Shown here: positions 11,201 to 21,293 of the stretch, piece by piece | Layout of the letters: every line of letters starts with the position of its first letter | How positions within the stretch are numbered: position 1 is the stretch's first letter | Assembly (NCBI GenBank): GCA_902573755.1 | Contig: CACGLD010000006.1 | Coordinates: 1-41,257 of the forward strand | Reading direction: 5' to 3' | From: an uncultured Pelagibacteraceae bacterium | GTDB taxonomy: Bacteria > Pseudomonadota > Alphaproteobacteria > Pelagibacterales > Pelagibacteraceae | DNA: 41,257 nt | The notes under the pieces: generated by a model | Told to the model about the DNA's origin: nothing | The model's input: only the letters and a program-made list of their open reading frames with translations | The model's database searches: none | Position numbers and translations under genes: made by a program

Positions 11201-12749
11201 AATATCACCACCGCCACATCATGATATTTATTCAATCGAAGACCTTGCACAACTAATTTATGATTTGAAACAGATAAATCCTAAAGCAAGAATTGGAGTT
11301 AAGCTTGTTGCTTCCTCTGGAGTAGGAACAATCGCAGCTGGTGTAGCTAAAGCAAAAGCAGATATAATATTAATTTCTGGACACAATGGTGGAACAGGAG
11401 CAACACCACAGACTAGTGTTAAGTATGTTGGAATACCATGGGAAATGGGTTTGACGGAAGCAAACCAAGTATTAACTTTAAATAATCTTAGACATAAAGT
11501 TACATTAAGAACGGACGGTGGAATTAAAACTGGAAGAGATGTGGTGATAGCTGCAATGATGGGCGCTGAAGAATATGGTGTTGCTACTACAGCATTAGTT
11601 GCAATGGGATGTATAATGGTAAGGCAGTGTCATTCAAATACATGTCCTGTAGGCGTTTGTACACAAGATGAAAAGCTTAGAGAAAAATTTACTGGAACTC
11701 CAGAAAAAGTAGTTAATTTGTTCACATTTATAGCCAGTGAAGTAAGAGAAATATTAGCAAATTTAGGTTTTAAATCATTAAATGAAGTGATTGGTAGGAC
11801 AGACTTGTTAAAACAGGTTAGTAAGGGTTCTCCAAATTTAGACGATTTAGATTTAAATCCTTTATTTGTTCAAGCTGATACTGGAAATAATCCAAGGTAT
11901 TGTGAGGATCAAGAAATAAACAGTGTACCAGATACTCTTGACCAACAAATTTGGCCAGAAATTGAACAAGCTTTAGATAATTCTGAAAAAATTGAGAAAG
12001 AATATCAAATAAAAAATACTCACAGAGCAGTAGGCACAAGAATTTCTCATCACTTGTATAAAAAATATGGTTATGAAAAACTTGATGAAAACTTTTTAGT
12101 TTTAAATTTTAAAGGATCAGCGGGTCAATCATTTGGTGCATTTTCTTCTAAAGGTTTAAAACTTGTATTAAAGGGAGATGCAAATGATTATGTTGGTAAA
12201 GGTTTGTCAGGAGCTACTATTTCAATAAAATTACCTGAAGAGAGTAATTTAGTTTCAAACGAGAATACAATTTTAGGAAATACTGTTCTTTACGGAGCTA
12301 CTTCAGGAAAACTTTTTGCTGCTGGCCAAGCTGGTGAAAGATTTTCTGTAAGAAATTCTGGTGCAGTTACTGTAATTGAGGGATGCGATTCTAATGGATG
12401 TGAATATATGACAGGTGGAACTGTAGTAATTTTAGGAGATGTTGGTGATAATTTTGCAGCTGGTATGACAGGTGGAATGGCATTTATATATGACAAATCT
12501 CAACAGTTTGAAAAGAAAGTAAATTCAGAGTCAGTAGTTTGGCAAAATGTAGAAACAGATTATTGGAAAAAATATCTAAAAAGTTTAGTGAGTGAGCACT
12601 TTAAAGAAACTGAATCTCAATTATCGAAAAAAATAATCGAGAACTTTGATGATGAAGTAAATAATTTTGTTCAGGTGTGTCCTAAAGAAATGTTGGATAA
12701 GTTAAAAAATCCAATTACTTTAAAAAAAGATATAAAAAAAGTTAGCTAA
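8244..12749 (+). CDS. gltB: Glutamate synthase large subunit
   Basis: Class II amidotransferase Cys after a short propeptide (MEHDACGVGII), FMN/Fe-S region (GGEDASRFK..., CIMVRQCHSNTCPVGVCTQ) and C-terminal GXGXG beta-helix domain. Shares 1 nt with gltD. Confidence 0.97.
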   Translation: MENYKKNLHLLKENNVYSEDMEHDACGVGIIASTEGKKSRKVVEYGIEALKAVWHRGAVDADGKTGDGAGIHVEIPKDFFIEKIEVTGHTHDNSEICVGMIFLPRNDYAAQESCKTIVESELTKNDFSIYGWRQVPVNPKVLGEKAFQTMPEIIQVLFKPYDPELTNKDLERKIYETRRKIENEAFKKSLNNFYICSLSSKSIIYKGMFLAEAISDFYLDLKDERFVSRFAIFHQRFSTNTAPSWNLAQPFRAIAHNGEINTYRGNKNWMKVHEQEMNSPLFDDVENLKPVIQQGASDSAALDNVFELLNISGQPAPLAKLMLVPDAWSKKNKTLPKDHQQLFNFLNSTMEPWDGPAAIAGTDNEWVIAANDRNGLRPLRYAVTKDKLLFAGSETGMIELNEKRILSKGRLGPGEIIGVRIEKGKVFTNKQIKDYLAKEYKHFNSQIIDLDDKLTISDEKNSFSGDDLRRRQYTFGISLEDLELILHPMAEDAKEATGSMGDDTPLAVLSDRYRPLYHFFRQNFSQVTNPPIDSLRENKVMSLKTRFGNLGNILNFDNLTKQNIYVLNSPILSNSQFEKFINFFGNNSSIIDCTFSKEETLFDSIKKIQKEAEIAVRQGVTQLILSDKELSNLKLPIPMLLAVGSINSFLVEKKLRGYVSINVQSGEALDTHSFATLIGVGATTVNPYLAFDSLFQRHEKKLFGQFSFDECVERYIKSVNAGLLKIMSKMGISVLSSYRGGCNFETVGLSRTIVADYFPGVVSKISGIGLTGIEKKIREIHKEAFESSETILPIGGIYRYRKNGETHQYQGKLIHLLQSAVGSNSYDAYKRYADGIYSLPPINLRDLIDFREKKLNGPIDISEVEPIENILKRFGSGSMSHGALSKEAHETLATGMNRIKGASCSGEGGEDASRFKVLDNGDSANSRVKQIASARFGVTVNYLNNCNEIEIKIAQGAKPGEGGQLPGFKVTEEIAKLRHSTPGVTLISPPPHHDIYSIEDLAQLIYDLKQINPKARIGVKLVASSGVGTIAAGVAKAKADIILISGHNGGTGATPQTSVKYVGIPWEMGLTEANQVLTLNNLRHKVTLRTDGGIKTGRDVVIAAMMGAEEYGVATTALVAMGCIMVRQCHSNTCPVGVCTQDEKLREKFTGTPEKVVNLFTFIASEVREILANLGFKSLNEVIGRTDLLKQVSKGSPNLDDLDLNPLFVQADTGNNPRYCEDQEINSVPDTLDQQIWPEIEQALDNSEKIEKEYQIKNTHRAVGTRISHHLYKKYGYEKLDENFLVLNFKGSAGQSFGAFSSKGLKLVLKGDANDYVGKGLSGATISIKLPEESNLVSNENTILGNTVLYGATSGKLFAAGQAGERFSVRNSGAVTVIEGCDSNGCEYMTGGTVVILGDVGDNFAAGMTGGMAFIYDKSQQFEKKVNSESVVWQNVETDYWKKYLKSLVSEHFKETESQLSKKIIENFDDEVNNFVQVCPKEMLDKLKNPITLKKDIKKVS

Positions 12750-13489
12750 ATTAATAATTGAAGCTCTTTTAAGATTATATTTAACCATTTTTTATTTGAC
12801 AAACTGTGATCACCTTTTTTTATAATATTTAATTTTTTCTTAGCTTTTGGAAATAATCTTAAAACTTTCCTTGAATATGAGACAGGAACTGCCTCATCTT
12901 TTTCACCATGTACCATTGTTACTTTAATATTTGAATTTATTTTCTTATTTAAGACTTTGTTTTTCCTTCCATCTTTTATTAATTGTAATGTAATTGGGTA
13001 TTCATAATTGCCATGTTTTAATTGATAAATACCCTTACGTATTGTTTCTTCTTTCATTTTTTTGGTAAATTTTTTCCACATTAAATTTTCTAAAAATTCA
13101 GGAGCAGCTCCTATTCCTAAAAATCCTTTAATTTGTTTTTTGAAAATTTTGAATTGATTGAGCGAAATCCATGCGCCCATACTTGAGCCAATTAGTATAA
13201 ATTCTTTTTTTTTAACGTATTTTTTTATTAAAATTGATGTCTCTTTACTCCATTTTGAAATATTTCCATTTACAAATTTTCCAGAAGATTTCCCATGACC
13301 AGAGTATTCTAGTGCCAAAAAACTAGTTTTATTTTTTTTAGCAAATTTCAAAAATGCATTTGGTTTTTTTCCTTCAAGATCTGACATAAAGCCATGCAAA
13401 AAAACTATAAAAGAACTATTTTTAAAAATTTCAGAAATATGTCTAATTTTCTTTGTATTTGATATTTGATGAAATCTGAAATTTGCCAT
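12746..13489 (-). CDS. Alpha/beta hydrolase
   Basis: Nucleophile elbow GSSMGAW; FLHGFMSDLEGKK; EYSGHGKSSG; acid/His regions GEKDEAVP and KGDHSLS. Confidence 0.88.
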   Translation of the reverse strand: MANFRFHQISNTKKIRHISEIFKNSSFIVFLHGFMSDLEGKKPNAFLKFAKKNKTSFLALEYSGHGKSSGKFVNGNISKWSKETSILIKKYVKKKEFILIGSSMGAWISLNQFKIFKKQIKGFLGIGAAPEFLENLMWKKFTKKMKEETIRKGIYQLKHGNYEYPITLQLIKDGRKNKVLNKKINSNIKVTMVHGEKDEAVPVSYSRKVLRLFPKAKKKLNIIKKGDHSLSNKKWLNIILKELQLLI

Positions 13490-13531
13490 AATCGTTTATA
13501 AGTTTTGTCTATTAATATATAATCATATCAA

Positions 13532-14686
13532 ATGTCATCTAATTTAAAAGTTTTACAAGTAATACCAAAACTAGGTTATGGGGGAGCTGAAACAGGCTGT
13601 TATGATATTGCGCATTATTTACCAGAAAATAATTGTAAATCATTTATTGTAACAAGTGGTGGTGAATTACTTAAATTTGTAGATAGAAAAAAAGTTAAAA
13701 TTTTTAGACTCCCAGTGCAAAGTAAAAATCCTTTATTAATCTTAATTAATGCTTTTATCTTAATTGGAATAATTTTAATTTATAATATTTCTTTAGTTCA
13801 TGCGAGAAGTAGAGCGCCTGCTTGGTCATGTTTGTTAGCAACAAAAATCACAGGACGAAAATTTGTAACTACATTTCATGGAACATACAATTTTAAAGGT
13901 AATATAAAAAAAATTTATAATTCAGTAATGACTAGAGCAGATTTAATTATTGCAGGATCTAATTTTATTTTTTCTCATATTAAAAAAAATTATTCAAAAT
14001 ATTTAAATGAGAAAAATAAATTAATGGTTATTTTTAGAGGAATAAATGTCGACTACTTTGATCCAACAACCAAAATTGAAATTGACGAGAAAAAATTGTT
14101 AAAAAAATGGGACATTGAAAAAGATAAAAAAATTATACTTTTACCTGGTAGATTAACTTCTTGGAAAGGACAGGAAGTATTTATTGAGGCAGTTAACTTA
14201 GTGAATACAGAACTGGGTTATGAAGCATTTTATGCCGTTATTTTAGGTAGTGATCAAGGTAGAGATTTATATAAGAAAAAATTAATAAGACTCTCAGAGC
14301 AATACAGATTATCAAAACAAATAAGATTCATTGATCATTGTAAAGATATGGCCTTAGCTTATAAAGTTTCTGATATTATTGTTTCAGCCTCAACTGAACC
14401 AGAAGCTTTTGGCAGAGTTGCTGTCGAAGCACAATCAATGGAAAAACCAATTATAGCAAGTAACATTGGAGGTTCTAACGAAACGATAATTGATGAAAAG
14501 ACTGGTTTTTTATACGAAGCAGGAAATGCTAAATCATTAAGTGATAAAATTTTAAAAACCCTTAACATGGATGAAACTCTATTAAAATCAATTGGTAATG
14601 AGGGAAGAAAAAACATAGTTCAAAAATTTAATGTTGAAAAAATGTGCTTTTCTACTTATTCAGAGTATAAAAGATTATTAAATTAA
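13532..14686 (+). CDS. Glycosyltransferase family 4 (GT-B)
   Basis: LQVIPKLGYGGAETGCYDIA, LLPGRLTSWKGQEVFIEA, SASTEPEAFGRVAVEAQSMEKPIIASNIGGSNETI. Confidence 0.9.
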   Translation: MSSNLKVLQVIPKLGYGGAETGCYDIAHYLPENNCKSFIVTSGGELLKFVDRKKVKIFRLPVQSKNPLLILINAFILIGIILIYNISLVHARSRAPAWSCLLATKITGRKFVTTFHGTYNFKGNIKKIYNSVMTRADLIIAGSNFIFSHIKKNYSKYLNEKNKLMVIFRGINVDYFDPTTKIEIDEKKLLKKWDIEKDKKIILLPGRLTSWKGQEVFIEAVNLVNTELGYEAFYAVILGSDQGRDLYKKKLIRLSEQYRLSKQIRFIDHCKDMALAYKVSDIIVSASTEPEAFGRVAVEAQSMEKPIIASNIGGSNETIIDEKTGFLYEAGNAKSLSDKILKTLNMDETLLKSIGNEGRKNIVQKFNVEKMCFSTYSEYKRLLN

Positions 14687-16603
14687 ATGCCGATAATAAC
14701 ATTACCTGACGGAAAGAATATTGATTTTCCTAATAAAGTTACTGGACTTGAAGTAGCTGAAAAAATTAGTAAATCATTAGCCAAACAAGCCATGGTCATA
14801 AGCGTTGATGGTGAGCTTAAAGATCTTGATTTTGTAATTGAAAATGATTGCTCTGTAAAAATTTTTACCTCAAAAAATCCTGAGGGCTTAGAAACTATAA
14901 GGCATGATACAGCTCATATTTTAGCTATGGCTGTTCAAGAATTATTTCCTGGAACACAAGTTACAATTGGACCCGTGATTGAAAATGGATTTTATTATGA
15001 CTTTGCTAGAAAAGAACCATTTACAGAGGATGATCTTGTTAAAATTGAAAATAAAATGAAAGAGATTGTTGATAGGAATGAAATAACAAAAAGAGAAGTT
15101 TGGGATAGAAACAAAGCAATTAGCCATTTTAAAAAAAAAGGAGAAATTTATAAAGCCGAGTTGATTGAAGCGATACCTGAAAATGAAGATGTATCAATTT
15201 ATTTTCATGGAGAATGGCATGATTTATGTAGAGGCCCACATTTATCCTCTACAGGTAAAACAGGGAAATATTTTAAACTTACAAAAGTATCAGGAGCATA
15301 TTGGAGAGGAGACTCTAATAATGAAATGTTGCAACGAATATATGGTACGAGTTGGGCAACTCAAAAAGATCTAGATGAATATTTGAAAAGAATAGAAGAA
15401 GCCGAAAAAAGAGATCACAGAAAATTAGGTAGAGAAATGGATTTATTTCATTTTAGAGAAGAAAGCCCTGGCTCAGTGTTTTGGCATGAAAGAGGATGGG
15501 GTTTGTTTCAAAAGCTCATTAACTACATGAGAAGCAGACAAGATGCAGCTGGTTATAAAGAGGTCAATACTCCAGAGGTACTAGATAGACAACTATGGGA
15601 AAAATCTGGGCATTGGGAAAAATATGGAGAAAACATGTATACTTCTGAAACACCAGATGAGAAAGTTTTTGCAATTAAACCAATGAATTGTCCTGGTCAT
15701 ATCCAGGTATTTAATCAAGGCTTAAAAAGTTACAGAGATCTTCCGTTACGTTTTGCTGAATTTGGTAAAGTTCATCGTTATGAGCCATCAGGCGCTTTAC
15801 ATGGGTTATTAAGAGTAAGAGCCTTTACCCAAGATGATGCTCATATTTTTTGCACTGAAGATCAAATTACTAGCGAATGTTTAATTGTTACAAATTTAAT
15901 ACTAGATATTTATAAGGATCTTGGTTTTGAAAATGTGATTCTAAAATATGCAGATAGGCCAGAAGTAAGGGTTGGTGATGATTCAGTTTGGGATAAAGCA
16001 GAAGCTTCTTTACTTGAAGCTGTTAAAGCTTCTAAATTAGAATATACCATTAATAAAGGAGAGGGAGCATTTTATGGTCCTAAAATTGAATTTGTTTTAC
16101 GAGATGCTATCGGTAGAGATTGGCAATGTGGAACTTTGCAAGTAGATTTAAATTTGCCTGGAAGATTAGATGCTTCTTATGTTGACAAAGATGGAACTAA
16201 AAAAGTTCCTGTTATGTTGCACAGAGCATTATTTGGTTCCCTAGAAAGATTTATTGGAATTTTAATTGAAAACTATGCAGGTAAGTTTCCATTTTGGATA
16301 TCTCCTTTACAGACTATGGTAATACCTATTTCAGAAGAATTTAATGATTATGCAGTTGAAGTATCAAATAAAATTAAAAACTCAGGTATAAGTTCTGCAG
16401 TAGATTTAAAAAATCATAATTTAAATTATAAAATTAGAGATCATTCTTTGGCAAAAATACCGCTTTTATTAATTTGTGGTAAAAAAGAAGTTGACTCCAA
16501 TTCAGTAACGATTAGAAGATTAGACTCTAATAAACAAGAAAATATGGGTATAGATCAATTCTTAAAAACATTCTCTGCTTTAAACAAAGCATCTTCAAAC
16601 TAA
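14687..16603 (+). CDS. thrS: Threonyl-tRNA synthetase
   Basis: N-terminal TGS domain; RHDTAHILAMAVQELFPG; class II motifs including MNCPGHIQVF, LLRVRAFTQDDAHIFC, HRALFGSLERFIGILIE. Confidence 0.98.
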   Translation: MPIITLPDGKNIDFPNKVTGLEVAEKISKSLAKQAMVISVDGELKDLDFVIENDCSVKIFTSKNPEGLETIRHDTAHILAMAVQELFPGTQVTIGPVIENGFYYDFARKEPFTEDDLVKIENKMKEIVDRNEITKREVWDRNKAISHFKKKGEIYKAELIEAIPENEDVSIYFHGEWHDLCRGPHLSSTGKTGKYFKLTKVSGAYWRGDSNNEMLQRIYGTSWATQKDLDEYLKRIEEAEKRDHRKLGREMDLFHFREESPGSVFWHERGWGLFQKLINYMRSRQDAAGYKEVNTPEVLDRQLWEKSGHWEKYGENMYTSETPDEKVFAIKPMNCPGHIQVFNQGLKSYRDLPLRFAEFGKVHRYEPSGALHGLLRVRAFTQDDAHIFCTEDQITSECLIVTNLILDIYKDLGFENVILKYADRPEVRVGDDSVWDKAEASLLEAVKASKLEYTINKGEGAFYGPKIEFVLRDAIGRDWQCGTLQVDLNLPGRLDASYVDKDGTKKVPVMLHRALFGSLERFIGILIENYAGKFPFWISPLQTMVIPISEEFNDYAVEVSNKIKNSGISSAVDLKNHNLNYKIRDHSLAKIPLLLICGKKEVDSNSVTIRRLDSNKQENMGIDQFLKTFSALNKASSN

Positions 16604-17149
16604 GTGGCAGATTTCAAACAAAATTATTTTCAAAGAAGAACCAAGGACAGAGGTCCAAGATCAAATAATAGAATTTCTTCTCCTGATGTACAGGTTATAG
16701 CAAGTGATGGAGAAAATCTTGGAGTGATGAAAACCAACGAAGCTATTTCCATGGCAAAAAATCAAGGTTTAGATTTAATTGAAATAGCACCTAACGCAAA
16801 TCCTCCTGTATGTAAAATAATGGATATGGGTAAATATAAGTATGATGCTCAGAAAAAAGCAAATCTTGCGAAGAAAAAACAAAAAATTGTTTCGTTAAAA
16901 GAAATTAAAATGAGACCTGTTACAGAAACTCATGATTACGAGTTTAAAGTCAAAAATGCTAAAAAATTTATAGCTAAAGGAGACAAGGTTAAATTCACTA
17001 TAAGATTTAAAGGTAGAGAACTTCAGCATTCCCATCTAGGAAATGAACTAATGGGTAAAATTAAAGAAGATATGAAGGATATCGGCAAGGTAGAATTGCA
17101 TCCCAAGTTTGATGGGAAGCAAATGATCATGGTAATTCAGCCTTTATAA
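16604..17149 (+). CDS. infC: Translation initiation factor IF-3 (GTG start)
   Basis: NNRISSPDVQVIASDGENLGVMKTNEAISMAKNQGLDLIEIAPNANPPVCKIMDMGKYKYD; GTG start directly follows the thrS TAA. Confidence 0.97.
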   Translation: MADFKQNYFQRRTKDRGPRSNNRISSPDVQVIASDGENLGVMKTNEAISMAKNQGLDLIEIAPNANPPVCKIMDMGKYKYDAQKKANLAKKKQKIVSLKEIKMRPVTETHDYEFKVKNAKKFIAKGDKVKFTIRFKGRELQHSHLGNELMGKIKEDMKDIGKVELHPKFDGKQMIMVIQPL

Positions 17150-17202
17150 GCTTTAATAGAGGTTGTAAAATTATATCTTTCTTTGTATAAGTCCGCAGAA
17201 TT

Positions 17203-17409
17203 ATGCCAAAACTAAAAACAAAAAGCTCAGCAAAAAAAAGATTTAAAATATCCGCTAAGGGTAAAGTTATTTCTGCTCAAGCAGGTAAAAGGCATGGCAT
17301 GATAAAAAGAACGAATTCACAAATAAGAAAACTTAGAGGCACTACAACATTGTCTAAACAAGATGGAAAAATTGTTAAGTCATACATGCCTTACAGTTTA
17401 AGAGGTTAA
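17203..17409 (+). CDS. rpmI: 50S ribosomal protein L35
   Basis: [22 protein letters not shown]...[18 protein letters not shown], between infC and rplT. Confidence 0.96.
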   Translation: MPKLKTKSSAKKRFKISAKGKVISAQAGKRHGMIKRTNSQIRKLRGTTTLSKQDGKIVKSYMPYSLRG

Positions 17410-17411
17410 TA

Positions 17412-17768
17412 ATGGCAAGAGTTAAAAGAGGTGTAACTAGTAAAGCTAAACATAAAAAAGTTTTAAAAGCTGTAAAGGGTCAATGGGGTAGAAGAAAAAA
17501 TACCATTAGAGTGGCCAAGCAAGCTATGGAAAAATCCATGCAATACGCTTACAGAGATAGAAGAAATAAAAAAAGAGATTTTAAATCATTATGGATACAA
17601 AGAATCAATGCTGGCGTTAGAGCTGAAGGCCTAACTTATTCAAAATTTATCAATGGATTAAATAAATGTGGTATAGCAATAGATAGAAAAATTCTTGCTG
17701 AAATTGCTTACGATAGCCCTGAAGCATTTAAAACCATTGTACAAAAAGCTCAATCAGCTTTAAATTAA
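17412..17768 (+). CDS. rplT: 50S ribosomal protein L20
   Basis: [77 protein letters not shown]. Confidence 0.98.
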   Translation: MARVKRGVTSKAKHKKVLKAVKGQWGRRKNTIRVAKQAMEKSMQYAYRDRRNKKRDFKSLWIQRINAGVRAEGLTYSKFINGLNKCGIAIDRKILAEIAYDSPEAFKTIVQKAQSALN

Positions 17769-17811
17769 TCTTCGCTATTGTTTTTATTTCTTAAGGAAAT
17801 AATCTACTAAT

Positions 17812-18879
17812 ATGTCAGACATAAAAAATATTAGAGATCAGTTTATATCAAAGCTAGAAAATGATTTAAGCAGTGATCAAATAAATGAAATCAAAAGCGA
17901 GCTGTTTGGTAAAAATGGTTTAATTTCCTCTAAATTTAAAACAATAGGTTCAATTCCAGAGACTGATAGAAAAAAATTTGCATCAGATTTAAATCAAGTA
18001 AAAGATGAACTTCAGAATTTGATAACTTATAAAATCAATGAGATAGAAGGAAAAAAAATAAACGAAAAATTAGAAAAAGAAAAGGTGGATATAACTTTAC
18101 CTGAAAGATCATTTGTAAGAGGAAAGGTTCATCCGGTCTCCCAAACTATTGATGAAATTTCATCTATTTTCTCTGAAATAGGATTCAGTGTTGAGGAAGG
18201 CCCTGATGTTGAAAATGAATATAATAACTTTACTGCTTTAAACACACCTGACAATCATCCAGCAAGAGATATGCATGATACATTTTACTTAGATGAAAAC
18301 AAAGAGGTTTTATTAAGAACCCATACTTCACCAGTTCAAATCAGAACTATGCTAAAAGACAAACCCCCATTTAAGATCATTGCTCCTGGGAGAACTTACA
18401 GATCTGATAGTGATCAAACACATGCACCAATGTTTCATCAAGTAGAAGGTTTGCATATTGATACAAATATAAATATGGGACATTTGAAAGGATGCTTGAA
18501 TTATTTCATTAAAGAATTTTTTGAAGTTGAAAAAATTAAAATGAGATTTAGACCAAGTCATTTTCCATTCACAGAACCATCAGCTGAAGTAGATATTGGT
18601 TATGAAATAAAAGATGGCAAAATAATTATCGGAGAAGGTGATAAGTGGCTTGAAATTTTAGGCTGCGGCATGGTGCATCCTAATGTTTTAAGAAATGTAA
18701 AAGTAGATCCTTCTAAATATCAAGGATATGCCTTTGGTATAGGTATAGACCGATTAGCAATGCTTAAATATGGCATTAATGATTTAAGAGCATTTTTTGA
18801 TTGTGATTATAGATGGCTAAATCATTTTGGTTTTGATCCGCTTGATGTTCCTTCAAATTATAGAGGTCTAAGCAGATGA
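17812..18879 (+). CDS. pheS: Phenylalanyl-tRNA synthetase alpha subunit
   Basis: [73 protein letters not shown]. Confidence 0.97.
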   Translation: MSDIKNIRDQFISKLENDLSSDQINEIKSELFGKNGLISSKFKTIGSIPETDRKKFASDLNQVKDELQNLITYKINEIEGKKINEKLEKEKVDITLPERSFVRGKVHPVSQTIDEISSIFSEIGFSVEEGPDVENEYNNFTALNTPDNHPARDMHDTFYLDENKEVLLRTHTSPVQIRTMLKDKPPFKIIAPGRTYRSDSDQTHAPMFHQVEGLHIDTNINMGHLKGCLNYFIKEFFEVEKIKMRFRPSHFPFTEPSAEVDIGYEIKDGKIIIGEGDKWLEILGCGMVHPNVLRNVKVDPSKYQGYAFGIGIDRLAMLKYGINDLRAFFDCDYRWLNHFGFDPLDVPSNYRGLSR

Positions 18880-21284
18880 AGATTACATATGATTGGTTAA
18901 AAGATCATTTAAAAACAAGTGCCAAAGAAAATAAACTTCTTGAGAAACTAACAGACATAGGTCTTGAGGTTGAGAGTATAGAAAATTTATCTGAGGGATT
19001 AGATTTATTTAAAGTTGCAAAAATTATAAAAACAGAAAAACATCCTAATGCAGATAGACTTAAAGTTTGTGATGTTGATGTTGGTAATAAAGAAATCAAA
19101 AAAGTTGTTTGTGGTGCTGCAAATGCAAGAGAGGGCCTTCTTACTGTATATGCCCCACCAGGCGCAATAATCCCAAAAAACAAAACTAAACTTGTTGTTG
19201 CTAAAATAAGAGACGTTACATCATATGGAATGCTTTGTTCTGAATCTGAATTGAATTTATCAGATGAAAGTGATGGAATTACGGAGCTGTCACCATCTAA
19301 ATATGCAAAAAGTATTGGAAAAAATTATTTTTCTAAATCAAGCTCTAATCTTATCGATTTATCAATTACACCAAATAGATCTGACTGTCTTGGAGTTCGG
19401 GGGATAGCAAGAGATTTATCTGCCGCAGGTTTTGGAAACTTAAAAACAGAAAAAGATAAAAAAATTAAATCTAATAAAAAACAGACCTTAAAAGTAAAGA
19501 TAACAAAAGAAAAAAATCAAGGCTGTTTATCTTTTGGTAGCTGCCTGATTATTAATGTCAAAAATACAGAGAGTCCTCAGTGGTTGAAAGATAAATTAAT
19601 TTCTATAGGCCAAAAACCAATATCTGCAATTGTAGATATTACTAATTATGTCATGATTGATATTAATCGTCCTTTGCATGCATATGATGCCGACAAAATT
19701 GAGAAGGGAATAATTGTTAGAAATTCAAAATCAGGAGAAGAATTTACTGCTCTAGATAATAAAAATTATAAACTAGATGATGGAATGTGTGTAATTAGTG
19801 ATAATAAAGGTGTCTTAGGCCTAGGGGGAATTATTGGTGGAACAAGATCTGGTACAGAGTTAGATACAACAAATGTTTTATTAGAGTCGGCTTATTTTGA
19901 CCCAAGATCAATTAGAAAAACTGCAAAAAAATTAAATATCGATACAGATGCTAAATTTAGATTTGAAAGAGGTATTGATCAGCTGTCTATTGAAGATGGA
20001 TTAAATAAAGCAGCTTTTTTAATTAAGGAAATTTGTGGTGGTGAAATTAGTAAAATAGATATTCAAAAAATTGAGTCTTATAAAAACAAAATAATAAAAT
20101 TTGAACCAAAAACATTTGAAAAAATTACCGGTTTTAAAATTTCAACCAAAGAAATGATAACCATTTTAGAAAAACTTGGTTTTAAATTAAAAAAAGAAAA
20201 AAAATTTTTTAAATTATCAGTTCCATCTTGGAGACCAGATATTGTTCAAGAAATTGATATAGTTGAGGAACTTGTAAGAATTAGTGGCTATGAAAAAATA
20301 AAAATAGAAAATCCAATTAAAGAAAGATCCAAAAATACTTTAAATCTAACTCAAAAGTTATTTCATTTTCTTCAAAGGGCAGTAGCATCCAAAGGGTATT
20401 TGGAAGCAATTACTTGGTCTTTTACAGACACTAAATATAACGATCACTTTAAAGAAGATAATAAGGAAATAAAAATTGTAAATCCAATTAGCTCTGAATT
20501 AGGAGTATTAAGAAATTCTATTTTTTCAAATTTAGCAATGTATATGAGCAAAAACTTAGATAGAGGAATTAAAGATTTATCAATATTTGAAATAGGGCCA
20601 ATATTTTATGGTCCACAACCTGGAGAACAGAACACAGTTGTTTGTGGACTGTCAGCTGGAAAAAAATCTAGACTTTCATGGATTGAAAAAGAGAGAAATG
20701 TAGATCTTTTTGATATTAAAAGAGATGTTATACAAACTTTAGTAGAAGCTGGTTATGACTCAGAAAAATTTTATATTGATAACGAAAGTCCCAATTATTA
20801 TCATCCAGGAAAATCAGGCAGAATATTTTTAAATAAGGGAAAAGATAAGGTAGCTGCTTATTTTGGTGAAATTCATCCAAACATTATCAAAACTCTAGAT
20901 ATTAAAACAGATTGTTTAGTTGGATTTGAAATATTTCTAGATAATTTAAAACTTCCAAAAAAATCTTTAAAAGATCAAAAAACAAAATATTCAGTATCTG
21001 ACTTTCAAAAATCTGAGAGAGATTTTGCATTTATTATTGATAAAAAAATAAGTGCGCAAGATTTAGTAAGTGTCATATCAAATATTGATAAAGATTTAAT
21101 CTCAAACATTAAAGTATTTGATGTTTATGAGGGAGAAAATATTCCTGAAAATCAAAAATCAATTGCTATCAGTGTAACAATTCAGTCTTCAGAAAAAACT
21201 CTAACGGATAATGATTTGGAAAAAATTAATAATTTAATAATAGAAACAGTTGAAAATAAAACTGGCGCTAAAATTCGTTCCTAA
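18876..21284 (+). CDS. pheT: Phenylalanyl-tRNA synthetase beta subunit
   Basis: [13 protein letters not shown], tRNA-binding domain ([16 protein letters not shown]), RFERGIDQ, C-terminal ferredoxin-fold anticodon-binding region; 4-nt overlap with pheS. Confidence 0.97.
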   Translation: MKITYDWLKDHLKTSAKENKLLEKLTDIGLEVESIENLSEGLDLFKVAKIIKTEKHPNADRLKVCDVDVGNKEIKKVVCGAANAREGLLTVYAPPGAIIPKNKTKLVVAKIRDVTSYGMLCSESELNLSDESDGITELSPSKYAKSIGKNYFSKSSSNLIDLSITPNRSDCLGVRGIARDLSAAGFGNLKTEKDKKIKSNKKQTLKVKITKEKNQGCLSFGSCLIINVKNTESPQWLKDKLISIGQKPISAIVDITNYVMIDINRPLHAYDADKIEKGIIVRNSKSGEEFTALDNKNYKLDDGMCVISDNKGVLGLGGIIGGTRSGTELDTTNVLLESAYFDPRSIRKTAKKLNIDTDAKFRFERGIDQLSIEDGLNKAAFLIKEICGGEISKIDIQKIESYKNKIIKFEPKTFEKITGFKISTKEMITILEKLGFKLKKEKKFFKLSVPSWRPDIVQEIDIVEELVRISGYEKIKIENPIKERSKNTLNLTQKLFHFLQRAVASKGYLEAITWSFTDTKYNDHFKEDNKEIKIVNPISSELGVLRNSIFSNLAMYMSKNLDRGIKDLSIFEIGPIFYGPQPGEQNTVVCGLSAGKKSRLSWIEKERNVDLFDIKRDVIQTLVEAGYDSEKFYIDNESPNYYHPGKSGRIFLNKGKDKVAAYFGEIHPNIIKTLDIKTDCLVGFEIFLDNLKLPKKSLKDQKTKYSVSDFQKSERDFAFIIDKKISAQDLVSVISNIDKDLISNIKVFDVYEGENIPENQKSIAISVTIQSSEKTLTDNDLEKINNLIIETVENKTGAKIRS

Positions 21285-21293
21285 AATAAATTA

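Noticed and set aside
18905-19183. 92-aa minus-strand ORF in pheT
   Set aside because: Shadow ORF within the pheT tRNA-binding domain region.
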